Shown piece by piece: positions 8,428-17,666 of a stretch of 64,000 nucleotides of DNA (the stretch's first letter is position 1; each line of letters starts with the position of its first letter). Origin of the DNA: a virus; IMG/VR virus record IMGVR_UViG_3300025770_000004, positions 62,001 to 126,000 of that record. One strand, 5' to 3'. A program made the translations under genes and the position numbers. The notes under the pieces were generated by a model. The model had not been told where the DNA came from, made no database searches, and saw only the letters and a program-made list of their open reading frames with translations.

Positions 8428-9429
8428 TTACAAGTTTTTATGCCATTTCCAAGCAGATGATACCATATCTTTAATATCATATTTAGTTTCCCATCCCAAA
8501 AGTTTTTTAGCTTTTGATGAATCAGAGTATATTTGAACTATATCACCTTCTCTCGCATCACTTATTTTATAGTTTATATTAACACCATTTACCTCTTCAA
8601 ATGTTTTAATCAACTCTAAAACAGAAACACCATCACCTGATCCTAAATTAATAACATCACAAATACCAACATTTGATGACATATAATTAAGAGAGTCAAC
8701 ATGAGCTCTAGCTATATCTGAGACATGAACATAATCCCTTATACAAGAACCATCACGAGTATCATAAGTATCACCAAACACCACCATTTCTTCTCCTGTA
8801 TCAGCAGAGTTACATATAACCGGAAGTATATTATTTGGTTTTGTTATTGGATATTCTCCTATCTCTCCACTTTCGTGAGCACCAACAGGATTAAAGTATC
8901 TAAGTGATACAACACTAATATTCGAATTTGAATTACAAAAATCTGATATTATTCTCTCACCAACCAACTTAGTATAAGCGTATGGTGATTGTGGATCAGA
9001 TAACTCAGTATCTTCATTTACTGGTAATTTATCAACATCACCATAAAGAGAACAAGAAGATGAAAATACTAAACTTCTAATATCAAATCTTTTACAAGCA
9101 TCCAAAATATTTAATAAAGAATTAATGTTATTATCATAATATTCTAATGGGTTATTAACCGATTCACCAACTGCTTTAGATGCTGCAAAATGTATAACAC
9201 CATCAATCTTATGATTAGTTAATATATCATCTATTGTATCTCTACAATCTCTAGCATACACTTTTACATTATTAACCATCTTATTAAGTTTATTAATAAT
9301 CAAAGGGTTTGAATTAGAAAAGTCATCAAGTATTAAAACTTCACATTCTTCACTTCCTTCTTTCAATAATTCTAAAATTGTGTGTGATCCAATATACCCA
9401 GCACCACCAGTGACTAAAATTGTTTTCAT
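8428..9429 (-). CDS. galE: UDP-glucose 4-epimerase
   Basis: 333 residues, extended SDR fold. The NAD-binding GGAGYIGS is at 8-15, followed by VLILDDFSNS, and the catalytic YxxxK appears as YAYTK after a Ser-containing strand (FSSSCSLYG). The family-typical substrate region (RYFNPVGAHESGEIGE, RDGSCIRDYVHVSD, GSGDGVSVLEL) is complete. It interconverts UDP-glucose and UDP-galactose (or the N-acetyl forms). The start overlaps the MazG-like gene by 4 bp. Together with the family 2 glycosyltransferase it suggests that the phage modifies a glycan. Confidence 0.95.
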   Translation of the reverse strand: MKTILVTGGAGYIGSHTILELLKEGSEECEVLILDDFSNSNPLIINKLNKMVNNVKVYARDCRDTIDDILTNHKIDGVIHFAASKAVGESVNNPLEYYDNNINSLLNILDACKRFDIRSLVFSSSCSLYGDVDKLPVNEDTELSDPQSPYAYTKLVGERIISDFCNSNSNISVVSLRYFNPVGAHESGEIGEYPITKPNNILPVICNSADTGEEMVVFGDTYDTRDGSCIRDYVHVSDIARAHVDSLNYMSSNVGICDVINLGSGDGVSVLELIKTFEEVNGVNINYKISDAREGDIVQIYSDSSKAKKLLGWETKYDIKDMVSSAWKWHKNL

Positions 9430-9896
9430 CCTTCTATTATGTTTTTTAAACTAGTAGGTGAGTAGTTAATTGACTTCAATACTTTATTATCAGAGTTTCT
9501 GTAAACAACATATTTACCATTTACTTCTTTATAATTACCCTCTGTACCATCTTTCTTTTTGTAGTGTGATAATGTAGCCAAAGCTTCTTTCATTGTATCA
9601 CATGCCTTTGACATATTACTTCTTTGTACCTCATCGAATAACTCAACAAATTTATCACCTAAACCAAATTCAAGAACTGCACCAGACAATACATATTGTA
9701 AGTCACAAAGAGCATCAGCTACCTCAACAAGGTCGTTTTCTTTTATTGCTTGTGATAACTCATCTAATTCTTCTTGTAGAAGGTTTACACGTAGTTCACA
9801 TCTATCCTCACCTGGTATTTGTGGGGTATCTAAAATGGGAGCTTTGAAAGTTTTGTGGAATTCAGCCACTTGATTTAAAGAATCTATCTTTTCCAT
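9426..9896 (-). CDS. MazG-like all-alpha NTP pyrophosphohydrolase
   Basis: 156 residues. The metal-binding signature of all-alpha NTP pyrophosphatases is visible: LLQEELDELSQAI (about 34-46), then VEVADALCDLQYV about 11 residues later (ExxE...ExxD pattern). The C-terminal 50 residues are an extra, basic module (YKKKDGTEGNYKEVNGKYVV). Such enzymes hydrolyse dNTPs or modified nucleotides to monophosphates. It is the first gene of the minus-strand metabolic run, divergent from 9985. Confidence 0.88.
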   Translation of the reverse strand: MEKIDSLNQVAEFHKTFKAPILDTPQIPGEDRCELRVNLLQEELDELSQAIKENDLVEVADALCDLQYVLSGAVLEFGLGDKFVELFDEVQRSNMSKACDTMKEALATLSHYKKKDGTEGNYKEVNGKYVVYRNSDNKVLKSINYSPTSLKNIIEG

Positions 9897-9949
9897 AATT
9901 ATATAATACTTTTTGTTTATATGTTTAAATTAAATTATAGTTTAGAAAA

Positions 9950-9959
9950 CTAATATATA
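9950..9959 (+). promoter_or_regulatory. Late-type promoter motif (CTAATATATA)
   Basis: CTAATATATA differs from the recurrent TTAATATATA only at the first base. It lies 25 bp before the gene at 9985, in the 88-bp divergent gap. Confidence 0.4.
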
Positions 9960-9984
9960 GATTATATAAAAATATTATAAAATT

Positions 9985-11049
9985 ATGAAATATGTAAGAA
10001 CCTTTGAATCTTTCAAGAATAATAATAATAATAAACCAGTCAATGAAGAATTTCTTGGTGCTATTGGTAAATTCTTCGGAAAAATGTTTAAAAAAGCTGG
10101 AGAAAATATAAGAAAGACGCAGGGTGGTAATGAGATTGAGGTTATTTATAAAAAATATCTGAAGTTGATAAATGATGCTATTGTTAAACAAACTGGTTTA
10201 AACTTAGAATTAGGTAAAGTTTCTGTCAAAGAGTCTAAAGTATTCGAAGCAGAAGAAGCAGTAGCAGAAGAAGGAGAAGAAGGAGCAGTAGCAGAAGAAG
10301 GAGCAGAGGAAACTACTGATAAAAAACCAGGAGAGGCCGAAAAGAAACCAGCTGTAGATCCTAAGATATTAAAACAAAAGCAAGATATCTTAAAAAAGAT
10401 AATTGTACAAATGAAAGGTATGGCTATTAAAGAGATGGATGCTGTATTAGTAAAACAGGGTGGTGGTTCTAAGAACCCACAATTACAAATAATAATTAAT
10501 ATTAAAAAGGATCAATTCACATTGGATTTATTGAATGCTGAAATATCATCTTTAGAAAAATCAGAGGATCCAGAATCTAAGAAACTAGCCGCAGCTAAAC
10601 AAATAGAAGCTAAAACACTTGGAGAGAAACAAAGAGAAGACTGGGTTAAATTTGAAAAAACTGGAAAACCAGTTGAGTATAAAGAAGATGATGTTGTTAT
10701 TTATAAAAGAAAGGATTTCAAAGAAGAGGAATGGAATAAACTTTCAGATGAAGAAAAAACAGATGAGGATAAGTGGGATGATGTTCAAGTTGGTAGTAAA
10801 TCAATTACTAAAATTGATGGTGATAATTTCACATTCAAGAATAAAGATGATAAAGATATAACAAAACCTCTTACTGATATTTTACTTAAAGTTAAGGTTA
10901 AGGAAGAACCTAAAGAGGAAACTGATGAATCCACAGAAGAAACAACTGAGGATAAGGCTAATAAGTTAATGGATAAGGAGCAAGAAGACGCTAAAGCTGC
11001 TGGTGTAAAAGCAAAAGCTGATAGAGCATCGGAAGATTCTAAAAAATAA
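9985..11049 (+). CDS. Candidate internal head protein, paralogue of the next gene
   Basis: 354 residues starting MKYVRTFESF, an Asn run, then KPVNEEFLGAIGKFFGKMF. This is the targeting-like signal with a longer linker before the NEE element. Residues about 85-115 are an Ala/Glu/Gly low-complexity stretch (AEEGEEGAVAEEG). A C-terminal module (DDVVIYKRKDFKEEEWNKL, then a strand pair ending DILLKVKV) is shared with the next gene (GDTIVYKRDKFSADEW), showing tandem duplication and divergence. The module has the length and strand pattern of a small SH3/KOW-like barrel. A packaged, DNA-associated core protein is plausible but inferred. Confidence 0.8.
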   Translation: MKYVRTFESFKNNNNNKPVNEEFLGAIGKFFGKMFKKAGENIRKTQGGNEIEVIYKKYLKLINDAIVKQTGLNLELGKVSVKESKVFEAEEAVAEEGEEGAVAEEGAEETTDKKPGEAEKKPAVDPKILKQKQDILKKIIVQMKGMAIKEMDAVLVKQGGGSKNPQLQIIINIKKDQFTLDLLNAEISSLEKSEDPESKKLAAAKQIEAKTLGEKQREDWVKFEKTGKPVEYKEDDVVIYKRKDFKEEEWNKLSDEEKTDEDKWDDVQVGSKSITKIDGDNFTFKNKDDKDITKPLTDILLKVKVKEEPKEETDESTEETTEDKANKLMDKEQEDAKAAGVKAKADRASEDSKK

Positions 11050-11060
11050 ATATAAATAAT

Positions 11061-12173
11061 ATGAAAAAGAATTACATAAAAACATTTGAATCGTTTAGAA
11101 ATGCTCCCGTTAATGAGGAATTGTTTGGTGGTTTAATTGATTTTTTTAAGAAAATGTGGGGTAAGGCTGTACAAGATCTAGAAAAAATGGGAGGAGATAA
11201 CCCAAAAACAGAAGATATAGACACTTGGATAGAAACTAAGATATTTAACCCATCAGATGGTACTTATTTATTCAAATCTGTTATTGAAGAGTTTGAAAAG
11301 AAACCAGAAGCAAACAATGAAGATTGCTTAACCTTGGTTGATAATATTCTAGATCCTGAAACAGGAGCTCTTGGTACACAAGGACTTGAACCATTATACG
11401 AAAGTCTTAAAAAGGTTTATGGTGATAATTTAGCACCATTAGAAACTATTAAATATTATTTTGAAACAGCTAGAAACAGAGCAATAAAACAATTTAAATA
11501 TGCTGGGGGACCAGACTTGAAAATTGGAGAAGCTAAGATTGACCCGGCTTCTAAGAAGATGGATATGGCTGACACAACACATTTACCAGATTTTAAGAAG
11601 GTTTTACAAAGCGCGGGAGAAGATGGTGTGAAAAGAAAAGAAGCAGCTCTTGGATGGGTTAATAAAACACTAACACCGACATTATTAAAATACGTAGAGG
11701 AAGTTGATTCTTCAAAAGTTGAAGAATACTTGGATTCTAAAGGTATAGAAGCATCATCAGAAGGACCAGGTGAACTTAAATCTGGAGATACAATTGTTTA
11801 TAAAAGAGATAAATTCAGTGCGGATGAGTGGGAAAAGTTAAGTGATGATGATAAGAAAAAAACTGATGAAGGACCAATGCAAGACTTACAAGATAAGGAA
11901 ATGATTGGTGTTAAAAAGGTTAAAGATGTTTCTGGTGATGATATATCTTTCGAAGATGCTGATTTTAAAAAGACAAAGGAAGATATCTTAATGAAAATTG
12001 AGGTTGACCAAAGTGAAGAAGCTAAAAAAGCAGCAGAATCTTTGGGTAATATAAAGGATGATGCTGATAAAATGAAAACTGTCGCTGATTTAGCTGATAT
12101 GTTACAAGATGATTCTAAAAAAGACCAAGTAGAAGAAATCAAAAAGATAATAACAGGTGAGGAAGAAGGTTAA
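11061..12173 (+). CDS. Candidate internal head protein, paralogue of the previous gene
   Basis: 370 residues. The N terminus MKKNYIKTFESFRNAPVNEE is followed by LFGGLIDFFKKMWGKAV, aligning with the previous gene (PVNEEF, IGKFFGKMF). The middle (about 60-200) is unrelated to its neighbour, while the C-terminal module TIVYKRDKFSADEWEKLS to ILMKIEVDQ is shared. An acidic helical tail follows. It lies 11 bp downstream of its paralogue and runs 17 bp into the next gene. Probably a late operon. Confidence 0.8.
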   Translation: MKKNYIKTFESFRNAPVNEELFGGLIDFFKKMWGKAVQDLEKMGGDNPKTEDIDTWIETKIFNPSDGTYLFKSVIEEFEKKPEANNEDCLTLVDNILDPETGALGTQGLEPLYESLKKVYGDNLAPLETIKYYFETARNRAIKQFKYAGGPDLKIGEAKIDPASKKMDMADTTHLPDFKKVLQSAGEDGVKRKEAALGWVNKTLTPTLLKYVEEVDSSKVEEYLDSKGIEASSEGPGELKSGDTIVYKRDKFSADEWEKLSDDDKKKTDEGPMQDLQDKEMIGVKKVKDVSGDDISFEDADFKKTKEDILMKIEVDQSEEAKKAAESLGNIKDDADKMKTVADLADMLQDDSKKDQVEEIKKIITGEEEG

Positions 12174-12582
12174 GAAATTCAAAGTATTTGAGTCGAGCCA
12201 CAATTATCTAAGTAATGATGATGTTAATGATTTATTCATTGAAATTATTGATGATGGATTCGATATAAAATTTTTTGATACTGCTTCACATGGATCTTAT
12301 TTCTTTGAATTTAGAAAAAATTTAGAAGAATCGATACTTGATCCGATTGATGTTGGTAGTGCTTATGGAATAACAAATATAAGTGAGATAACAAATCAAA
12401 TGAATTTTCTAAAAACAATCGAAGAAATTAAACAAAGGTTAGAATCCATAGGATATAAAATTGGGTTTGAATTTGAATTCAATTTCGGATTAGGACCAAT
12501 GTTATACTTTGTGTGCCATATGCAATATATTTCAGATGTTGATACCACATTAGATAGTCAGAACAGACGGCAATTTTGGTGA
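12157..12582 (+). CDS. Unknown protein with targeting-like N terminus, GTG start
   Basis: The frame opens with GTG at 12157, inside the end of the previous gene, and encodes (M)RKKVKKFKVFESSHNYLSN, which matches the signal (hydrophobic-x-x-F-x-x-F-E-S). No ATG is available in frame near this point. The body (141 aa) has alternating strands and helices and a Phe-rich segment (GFEFEFNFGLG). Function unknown; late packaging is inferred from the N terminus. Confidence 0.6.
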   Translation: MRKKVKKFKVFESSHNYLSNDDVNDLFIEIIDDGFDIKFFDTASHGSYFFEFRKNLEESILDPIDVGSAYGITNISEITNQMNFLKTIEEIKQRLESIGYKIGFEFEFNFGLGPMLYFVCHMQYISDVDTTLDSQNRRQFW

Positions 12583-12629
12583 TTTCATTCGCTATATGTA
12601 TCAGTAATGACTAATGTATATTTAGTTTC

Positions 12630-12639
12630 TTAATATATA
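12630..12639 (+). promoter_or_regulatory. Late-type promoter motif TTAATATATA
   Basis: Exact 10-mer ending 4 nt (AGTT) before the ATG at 12644. Confidence 0.55.
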
Positions 12640-12643
12640 AGTT

Positions 12644-13522
12644 ATGAGCACTTTATACAGAAGAAAACAAGAAAAAATTTATAAAAAAATTGATAGTATC
12701 GCTACTAAAGGTAGAGATAATGTTTTTGAATACACTAAATATATTGATGAGTTGGTATCGAATGGTGATTATGCTGAACTTGAACAAGTTTTATATGATT
12801 ATTATTATATTGATATAATCGATGCTGCTGATGTAGATGTTGTTAAAAAGAAAACTTGGGATCCTATTTTATTCCAAACAACATCCTCATTTCTAAAAAA
12901 ATTATCTAACCTTTATAACAAAAATAATGTTTATCAAAGCTCATTTGATATACTAACATCTGATGCAAATGCTATACAGATGAATTTATCTAATCCATTA
13001 TCAAGCACATTCTCACAAACTGGATACACACAATCAATATCATTTACACGACAAGAGGATGTAGTTAGTATTAATGTTTTAAATTCGGATACTTATCTTA
13101 TTCAAATATCAAGAGCTGAATGGGTGGATGATTTACCAACGAATATTGAAATATTACAAAATATAAATATTGGTACTCAATCATCAATAGAAACTCAAAT
13201 ACCAACAACACACTCTAGAGAATACCTGATAAAAACATACGAAAGATCTAGTTTCTTAGAATTAAATTATAAATTAGATGTTGTTAAAAACAATATCATT
13301 GGTCAAATAAGAGAGATTGATACATATACAGCAAATGCTAAATATTATTTAGAGAACCAACAATATGCTAGAATAGTTGGTGAGGTTATTTATTACTTAG
13401 AAGTAACAGAACTAAATGGAGAAACAACATTAATAGATGCAAATAATACATCATTATCATTCGATCAAAACCTATTAAATAGGTATAAGACAGCTTTAGA
13501 TATTTTAATACCCAACATTTAA
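12644..13522 (+). CDS. Unknown structural-type protein, 292 aa
   Basis: N-terminal third helical and charged (YRRKQEKIYKKIDSIATKG), middle third Ser/Thr/Asn-rich and beta-like (residues about 110-190), C terminus helical with Tyr repeats. There are no catalytic motifs or signal peptide. With its late-type promoter and the coiled-coil gene behind it, a virion component is plausible, but no family was recognised. Confidence 0.65.
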   Translation: MSTLYRRKQEKIYKKIDSIATKGRDNVFEYTKYIDELVSNGDYAELEQVLYDYYYIDIIDAADVDVVKKKTWDPILFQTTSSFLKKLSNLYNKNNVYQSSFDILTSDANAIQMNLSNPLSSTFSQTGYTQSISFTRQEDVVSINVLNSDTYLIQISRAEWVDDLPTNIEILQNINIGTQSSIETQIPTTHSREYLIKTYERSSFLELNYKLDVVKNNIIGQIREIDTYTANAKYYLENQQYARIVGEVIYYLEVTELNGETTLIDANNTSLSFDQNLLNRYKTALDILIPNI

Positions 13523-13560
13523 GATTATTATACTATAATATGTAAATAAAATTTTAAATT

Positions 13561-14022
13561 ATGGAAACCAGAATAGTAGATTTCGAAATCTTAACAAAAC
13601 ATTACATAAACTACCAAGACGGTGTTAAAGAAATAAATACCGAAAGAGAAAGATTTGTAGATAAAATGACACCATTAAAAACAGAAATGGAATCAATTAT
13701 CAGAACCTCTAATAGTGGAGTGGTTGTCGATCAAAAAACACAAAAAACAAGAGCTGAAAGGTTTCAACAATTACAAGAAGAAGCTGTTGAAATTGATGGA
13801 GAATTCAAAAATTCGATGAAAAAATTACGTGATGATCTTAACACTAAAATATATGAAGAATTATCCGTAATTATATCAGAATGGGGTAGTAATAACAAAA
13901 TTGATTTAATTACTGGTAAAATGGAAGTTGTTTATTCAAATCCTAAATTTGAGGTTACTGATAATATATTAACTTTACTAAAGAAGAAGGAATTATTTAT
14001 TGAAATGTTAGAGACTGTTTAA
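13561..14022 (+). CDS. Unknown coiled-coil protein, 153 aa
   Basis: Residues 20-115 are a long charged helix with heptad-like spacing (ERERFVDKM, MESIIRTSN, AERFQQLQEEAVEIDGEF, MKKLRDDLNTKIYEEL). It ends at the bidirectional terminator at 14041. Resembles a scaffold or chaperone-like phage protein in composition only. Confidence 0.65.
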   Translation: METRIVDFEILTKHYINYQDGVKEINTERERFVDKMTPLKTEMESIIRTSNSGVVVDQKTQKTRAERFQQLQEEAVEIDGEFKNSMKKLRDDLNTKIYEELSVIISEWGSNNKIDLITGKMEVVYSNPKFEVTDNILTLLKKKELFIEMLETV

Positions 14023-14040
14023 TTAATTAAAACATCAAAT

Positions 14041-14070
14041 AAAAAAGAGACTTAAACAGTCTCTTTTTTT
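14041..14070. terminator. Bidirectional intrinsic terminator
   Basis: A 12-bp perfect stem (14041-14052 with 14058-14069; GAGACT paired with AGTCTC, flanked by A and T runs), loop TAAAC. U tracts result on both strands. It separates the convergent genes ending at 14022 and 14052 and overlaps the stop of the latter. Confidence 0.9.
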
Positions 14071-14885
14071 ATTTGATTAAGTTTTCTCCTGTCTTTCATA
14101 AATTCCTTGAAATAATATTTTATATCATCCGAATTCATCTTGAAACATTGTGGATCATTATCCATCTCATTACTAATCCATATCTCACAACCATCAGGCA
14201 TGATATCATACCTTGCTTTTATAGCATATGAATAAGCAGCACATTGCTTTTTATAAGATATTATCCATTTATCTGGTTTTCTTTTCTTAGACGTTTTGAA
14301 ATCAATAACTTTCTTATGTCCGTTTTCAATAACAACACTAAAATTATCAACAGTACCAGCATAAGATAAATCCTCACCTTTGTATATAAAATAGTTCCAT
14401 AAGAATTTCTCTTGGAATATTCCCTTTTTGATATTATCAAAGAATCCAGTGTGGTAGAAGTTGAAAAATAATTGTGTTCCTACTATGATTGCTCTAGTAT
14501 CATGTTGATTAACCTCACCGTCAGTCCGAGCTGTCTCCAACATCAATTGCAATCTCTTGTGTTTATCCATATCTGGTAGCTCACAATATAGCTCACAAAG
14601 TCTGTGCATAACATTACCACGTTCTGTAGCGTCAACACTTATCTTATAAGCTTCGGCATCCCCAACACGATCTTTCCACTTTTTTAAAAAAGTTTTATCT
14701 TGTGTCTCTGATAAAATTGTTGTTATACTTGGGAAAGCACCAATTATAACACCATCTTTTGTTGTTACTTCATAATGTCTTTTACCATTGATATTTACCC
14801 TTCTGATAGAATCCGTTTGTTCCGGTAAGATTATTTCTTCCGGAACATCACCATTTATATCGGGTATTGATGAAAATATATCCAT
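14052..14885 (-). CDS. PD-(D/E)XK exonuclease, Cas4/RecB-like
   Basis: 277 residues. The RecB-family nuclease motifs appear in order: His94 in RGNVMHRL, Asp180 in YAGTVDNF, Asp195-x-Lys197 in VIDFKTSK, and the QCAAYSYA helix after it. All catalytic residues are present; no Cys residues typical of an iron-sulfur Cas4 cluster are arranged around the core, so it is closer to phage RecB-like exonucleases. A role in phage DNA recombination or host DNA degradation is likely. The upstream ATG is followed (minus strand) by a TATATA element 6 nt before the start. Confidence 0.85.
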   Translation of the reverse strand: MDIFSSIPDINGDVPEEIILPEQTDSIRRVNINGKRHYEVTTKDGVIIGAFPSITTILSETQDKTFLKKWKDRVGDAEAYKISVDATERGNVMHRLCELYCELPDMDKHKRLQLMLETARTDGEVNQHDTRAIIVGTQLFFNFYHTGFFDNIKKGIFQEKFLWNYFIYKGEDLSYAGTVDNFSVVIENGHKKVIDFKTSKKRKPDKWIISYKKQCAAYSYAIKARYDIMPDGCEIWISNEMDNDPQCFKMNSDDIKYYFKEFMKDRRKLNQIKKETV

Positions 14886-14999
14886 ATGTATTATATACAG
14901 ATAATAATCAAAGTTGTTTGAAACGTTAAGGTGTATTAAAATCCTTCAAATATAGGTGGAGGTACAAAACCCTCTCTGTCGGTTAGTCTATCCGCCGGC

Positions 15000-16283
15000 T
15001 CAACATCGAATTCTAAGTGTGTCAATCTGATCACTATCAGATCTACCTTCGATAATTTCCATAATTTCCCCTCCTGTTAACAGATCACTTCTGACCAACC
15101 CGCTGTCACGTTTCTTTTTGCGAGCCAGATATCTATTTCTTTCTTCTAATCTTTGTTTGTTGTATGATATTCTATCATCAATTCTTTCTCTATTATTATT
15201 ATACTCATTTTCTCTGTTGAATATATAATCTTGGGCGTCTTCGCAGTATATTGCATCAACATTTAAGATATATTTATCATTAGATTCTGAGTAGTTACAG
15301 TTATCGTGGTGTGTGTAAATTGATTGATATTCTAACCAAACAGTATCACCAGGATATCTAAATACCTTAGAGATTGCATCATATCTCAGATAATCACTTT
15401 CTTGTTTATAACCATCAGTAGAACAAAGTGTTCTATAATCAACACACGTTGGTTGATAATTATATAAAGTACCATTAGTTCCTAAGAACTTAAATGTATC
15501 CATATATGGGTAATAGTCATATGAGCTGTATCTTAATTTCAATTCTAACTTCAACTCAACTCGTTTTTGTCCAAATTGTTCGAACAAAATTGTGTTATAC
15601 CAATTTTGTTCTTTCTTATGTAAGAAATCATTTTTAACCGCCCACTGCTTAAAATAAGAAGAGTATTTTTCATCACAAATTGTATAGATTCTATCCATCA
15701 ATTTATAAGATTCGAAACTCCACAATAAAGCTCTACCGATAAGTTTACCTTCTGGATTAAACATTGCCACCATAGAAACTTCCTTATTATCAACATATAT
15801 ATCAAGAAATTTCTGACAATGCTCATGTTTCATACAAGAGATACCAAGTGGTCCTCTATCAGAAGCATAAGATTCCCAGTAATAAAGGTCTTTTATTCGG
15901 TGTCCAGTCACCACCTCGAATTTAAATGCTGGTTTTGAAACTTCCGCTTTGAAAAGGTTAGAGAATTTCTCAACCTCCTTTGATGGTATATTTTTGAATA
16001 TCTTGGTGATAAAAGATCCAGGTTTTGCGTGATATCTACGAGAAGAACTCCAATATTCACCTTCGGATAATGATTCAATTCTATCTGTTGTTAGATAAGA
16101 TATTCTACGTTTATCTTGTGATGATAGAGATATGTAATTCACGAAATCCTCCGCTACATCAACCTTATCATGTCTTTTTTTCAATAAAAGTTGAGCTACT
16201 AATGAATCGTGCTCGATTTCTTGTAAAACTTTTTTCAAATTATTTGAGATATAAATATCAACTGTTTTTCTTTCGTATGGCAT
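15000..16283 (-). CDS. Unknown 427-aa protein; possible C-terminal frameshift
   Basis: A large mixed alpha/beta protein rich in Tyr and Arg, with the segment SMVAMFNPEGKLIGRALLW (about 165-185) recalling the strand-turn-strand of GNAT-like folds; this is weak. The last 70 residues are an Arg/Glu-rich helix (DRISYNKQRLEERNRYLARK). The frame ends LRIRC, but shifting one base gives a protein-like acidic, proline-rich continuation (LEFDVEPADR ... PPPIFEGF) that runs on to a stop at 14936. Either the true product is longer through a frameshift, or a short gene overlaps. Function unknown. Confidence 0.7.
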   Translation of the reverse strand: MPYERKTVDIYISNNLKKVLQEIEHDSLVAQLLLKKRHDKVDVAEDFVNYISLSSQDKRRISYLTTDRIESLSEGEYWSSSRRYHAKPGSFITKIFKNIPSKEVEKFSNLFKAEVSKPAFKFEVVTGHRIKDLYYWESYASDRGPLGISCMKHEHCQKFLDIYVDNKEVSMVAMFNPEGKLIGRALLWSFESYKLMDRIYTICDEKYSSYFKQWAVKNDFLHKKEQNWYNTILFEQFGQKRVELKLELKLRYSSYDYYPYMDTFKFLGTNGTLYNYQPTCVDYRTLCSTDGYKQESDYLRYDAISKVFRYPGDTVWLEYQSIYTHHDNCNYSESNDKYILNVDAIYCEDAQDYIFNRENEYNNNRERIDDRISYNKQRLEERNRYLARKKKRDSGLVRSDLLTGGEIMEIIEGRSDSDQIDTLRIRC

Positions 16284-16294
16284 AATTTTTTTTA

Positions 16295-16302
16295 CAAATA
16301 TA
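16295..16302 (-). promoter_or_regulatory. Host-type promoter -7 box TATATTTG
   Basis: The minus strand reads TATATTTG 12 bp before the start codon at 16283, matching the Bacteroidota -7 consensus TAnnTTTG. No TTTG -33 box is visible at the usual distance. Confidence 0.4.
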
Positions 16303-16319
16303 ATTAATTAATTCTTATT

Positions 16320-16781
16320 TTATATATTATTGAAGGTCAAAATTCGAACTTCTTTTGTGTTGTGTAATTTTTTTATTGAATAGTATAATCTTCTACCTTC
16401 GCTTGTTAAGTCTCTAAAAGTAGCACACCAAGGAATATCTTCCTCCCTAAAATCAAATGTTGATGTGTCCCACCCTACACAAATACATGCTGTTAGTGGT
16501 ATTGAAGATACAAAATCTTTCTCATTTTTAATGAAGGTGTTTGGGAAATATCTACCGGTATCAATCAAAGATTTTGAAAAATCTTTACTTCTCATTGATA
16601 CATCATCCGATACAAAATTTCCTCTAAGGTTAAGGTTAATATTAGATAAATCATATCCTTTATTGAGGAAATCTTCTGAATCAAAAGCTACCAAGTAAAT
16701 AAATGTTTTACCATTGGATCTACTGAAATATTTACCTTCTATCGGAAAGGTCACAAAACCACTATTATCTTCTCTTAACAT
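16320..16781 (-). CDS. Unknown 153-aa protein
   Basis: Mixed alpha/beta protein with KTFIYLVAFDSEDF (30-43) and ACICVGWDTSTFDF (about 103-116) strands. It lies 3 bp downstream of the next gene in the operon (16785-17651). No family recognised. Confidence 0.6.
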   Translation of the reverse strand: MLREDNSGFVTFPIEGKYFSRSNGKTFIYLVAFDSEDFLNKGYDLSNINLNLRGNFVSDDVSMRSKDFSKSLIDTGRYFPNTFIKNEKDFVSSIPLTACICVGWDTSTFDFREEDIPWCATFRDLTSEGRRLYYSIKKLHNTKEVRILTFNNI

Positions 16782-16784
16782 AAA

Positions 16785-17651
16785 TTAAATTCCTAATGAT
16801 TCTAAAACTGCATTTCTAACTGACCATTGAGTCATTTTCATAATTCTATCAGTTTCATTCTTTATTATATGAGAATCTTGTTTATTGAAAATTCTAAGAT
16901 AAACTTGGAATGACCAAAAAGCATCAAGGTAAAAATCTTTATCATTTGGCACCTCTGATAAATCCTCAGAATGTGTATATAACATCGTTCTCTGTTCTTT
17001 TGTTATACTAACCCCCGTAAATGGAGTAGTTCTCACAGAGTTCTTAAATGCGTCAAATTTAAGGTGGTTGATTCTTGGTATATCTTCTTTGTCTCCTAAA
17101 ATAACTTCTCTTAATTTAGAGAATGATATTCTATGACCGACTAATGATTTTAATGATTTTATTTGTTCATCGAATGTTTCATCATTCAACCCAAGCGTTG
17201 CTTCTTCAGCCGCTTGTGTAACACCTTTAAGATGTTTTTTAGTTAGACCAATGTTTTTTGAACTGTTAACTACATGGAACTTAGATGTTTCTGAGTAAAG
17301 TCCTACGTTGAAGCTCAATCTTCTTGATTTATCACTTGAGTTTAGTATATAAAATGATTTATAAAATTCAACACCACCAACATCAATCTTATCAGAAATT
17401 AGCTTAAGGTATTGTTGACCACCCTTAATTGATAGTTGGTAATTCGTGATGGTAAAATTATTCTCAATATCATTAATCTTATCTTTAAGATATTTAACAA
17501 TATCAAATATCTCATATCGGTTAGACACATTAGCAGTTTTGATCACGCGACCACCATACTTGGTAATTATCTGATTATTAATCCTTTCAATAGATAACTG
17601 GTCTATCTGGTTAAATAATTCTTTTTTATTGTAGCTTCTAAATCCTCTCAT
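16785..17651 (-). CDS. Unknown 288-aa protein, weakly DUF932-like
   Basis: I place the start at the ATG at 17651 (MRGFRSYNKKELF). The longer frame begins at 17669, but those codons overlap the -7 box of a good promoter (17667-17674) and could not be in its mRNA. The protein is alpha/beta with a central SFNVGLYSETSKFHVVNSS and a helical second half, loosely like DUF932 phage/plasmid proteins. First gene of a minus-strand operon of two or three genes. Function unknown. Confidence 0.65.
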   Translation of the reverse strand: MRGFRSYNKKELFNQIDQLSIERINNQIITKYGGRVIKTANVSNRYEIFDIVKYLKDKINDIENNFTITNYQLSIKGGQQYLKLISDKIDVGGVEFYKSFYILNSSDKSRRLSFNVGLYSETSKFHVVNSSKNIGLTKKHLKGVTQAAEEATLGLNDETFDEQIKSLKSLVGHRISFSKLREVILGDKEDIPRINHLKFDAFKNSVRTTPFTGVSITKEQRTMLYTHSEDLSEVPNDKDFYLDAFWSFQVYLRIFNKQDSHIIKNETDRIMKMTQWSVRNAVLESLGI

Positions 17652-17666
17652 ATTTTTTCGTTTTAA

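Noticed and set aside
14947-14954. TATATTTG box on the minus strand before 14052-14885
   Set aside because: It lies in the possible coding extension of 15000-16283 and has no -33 box.
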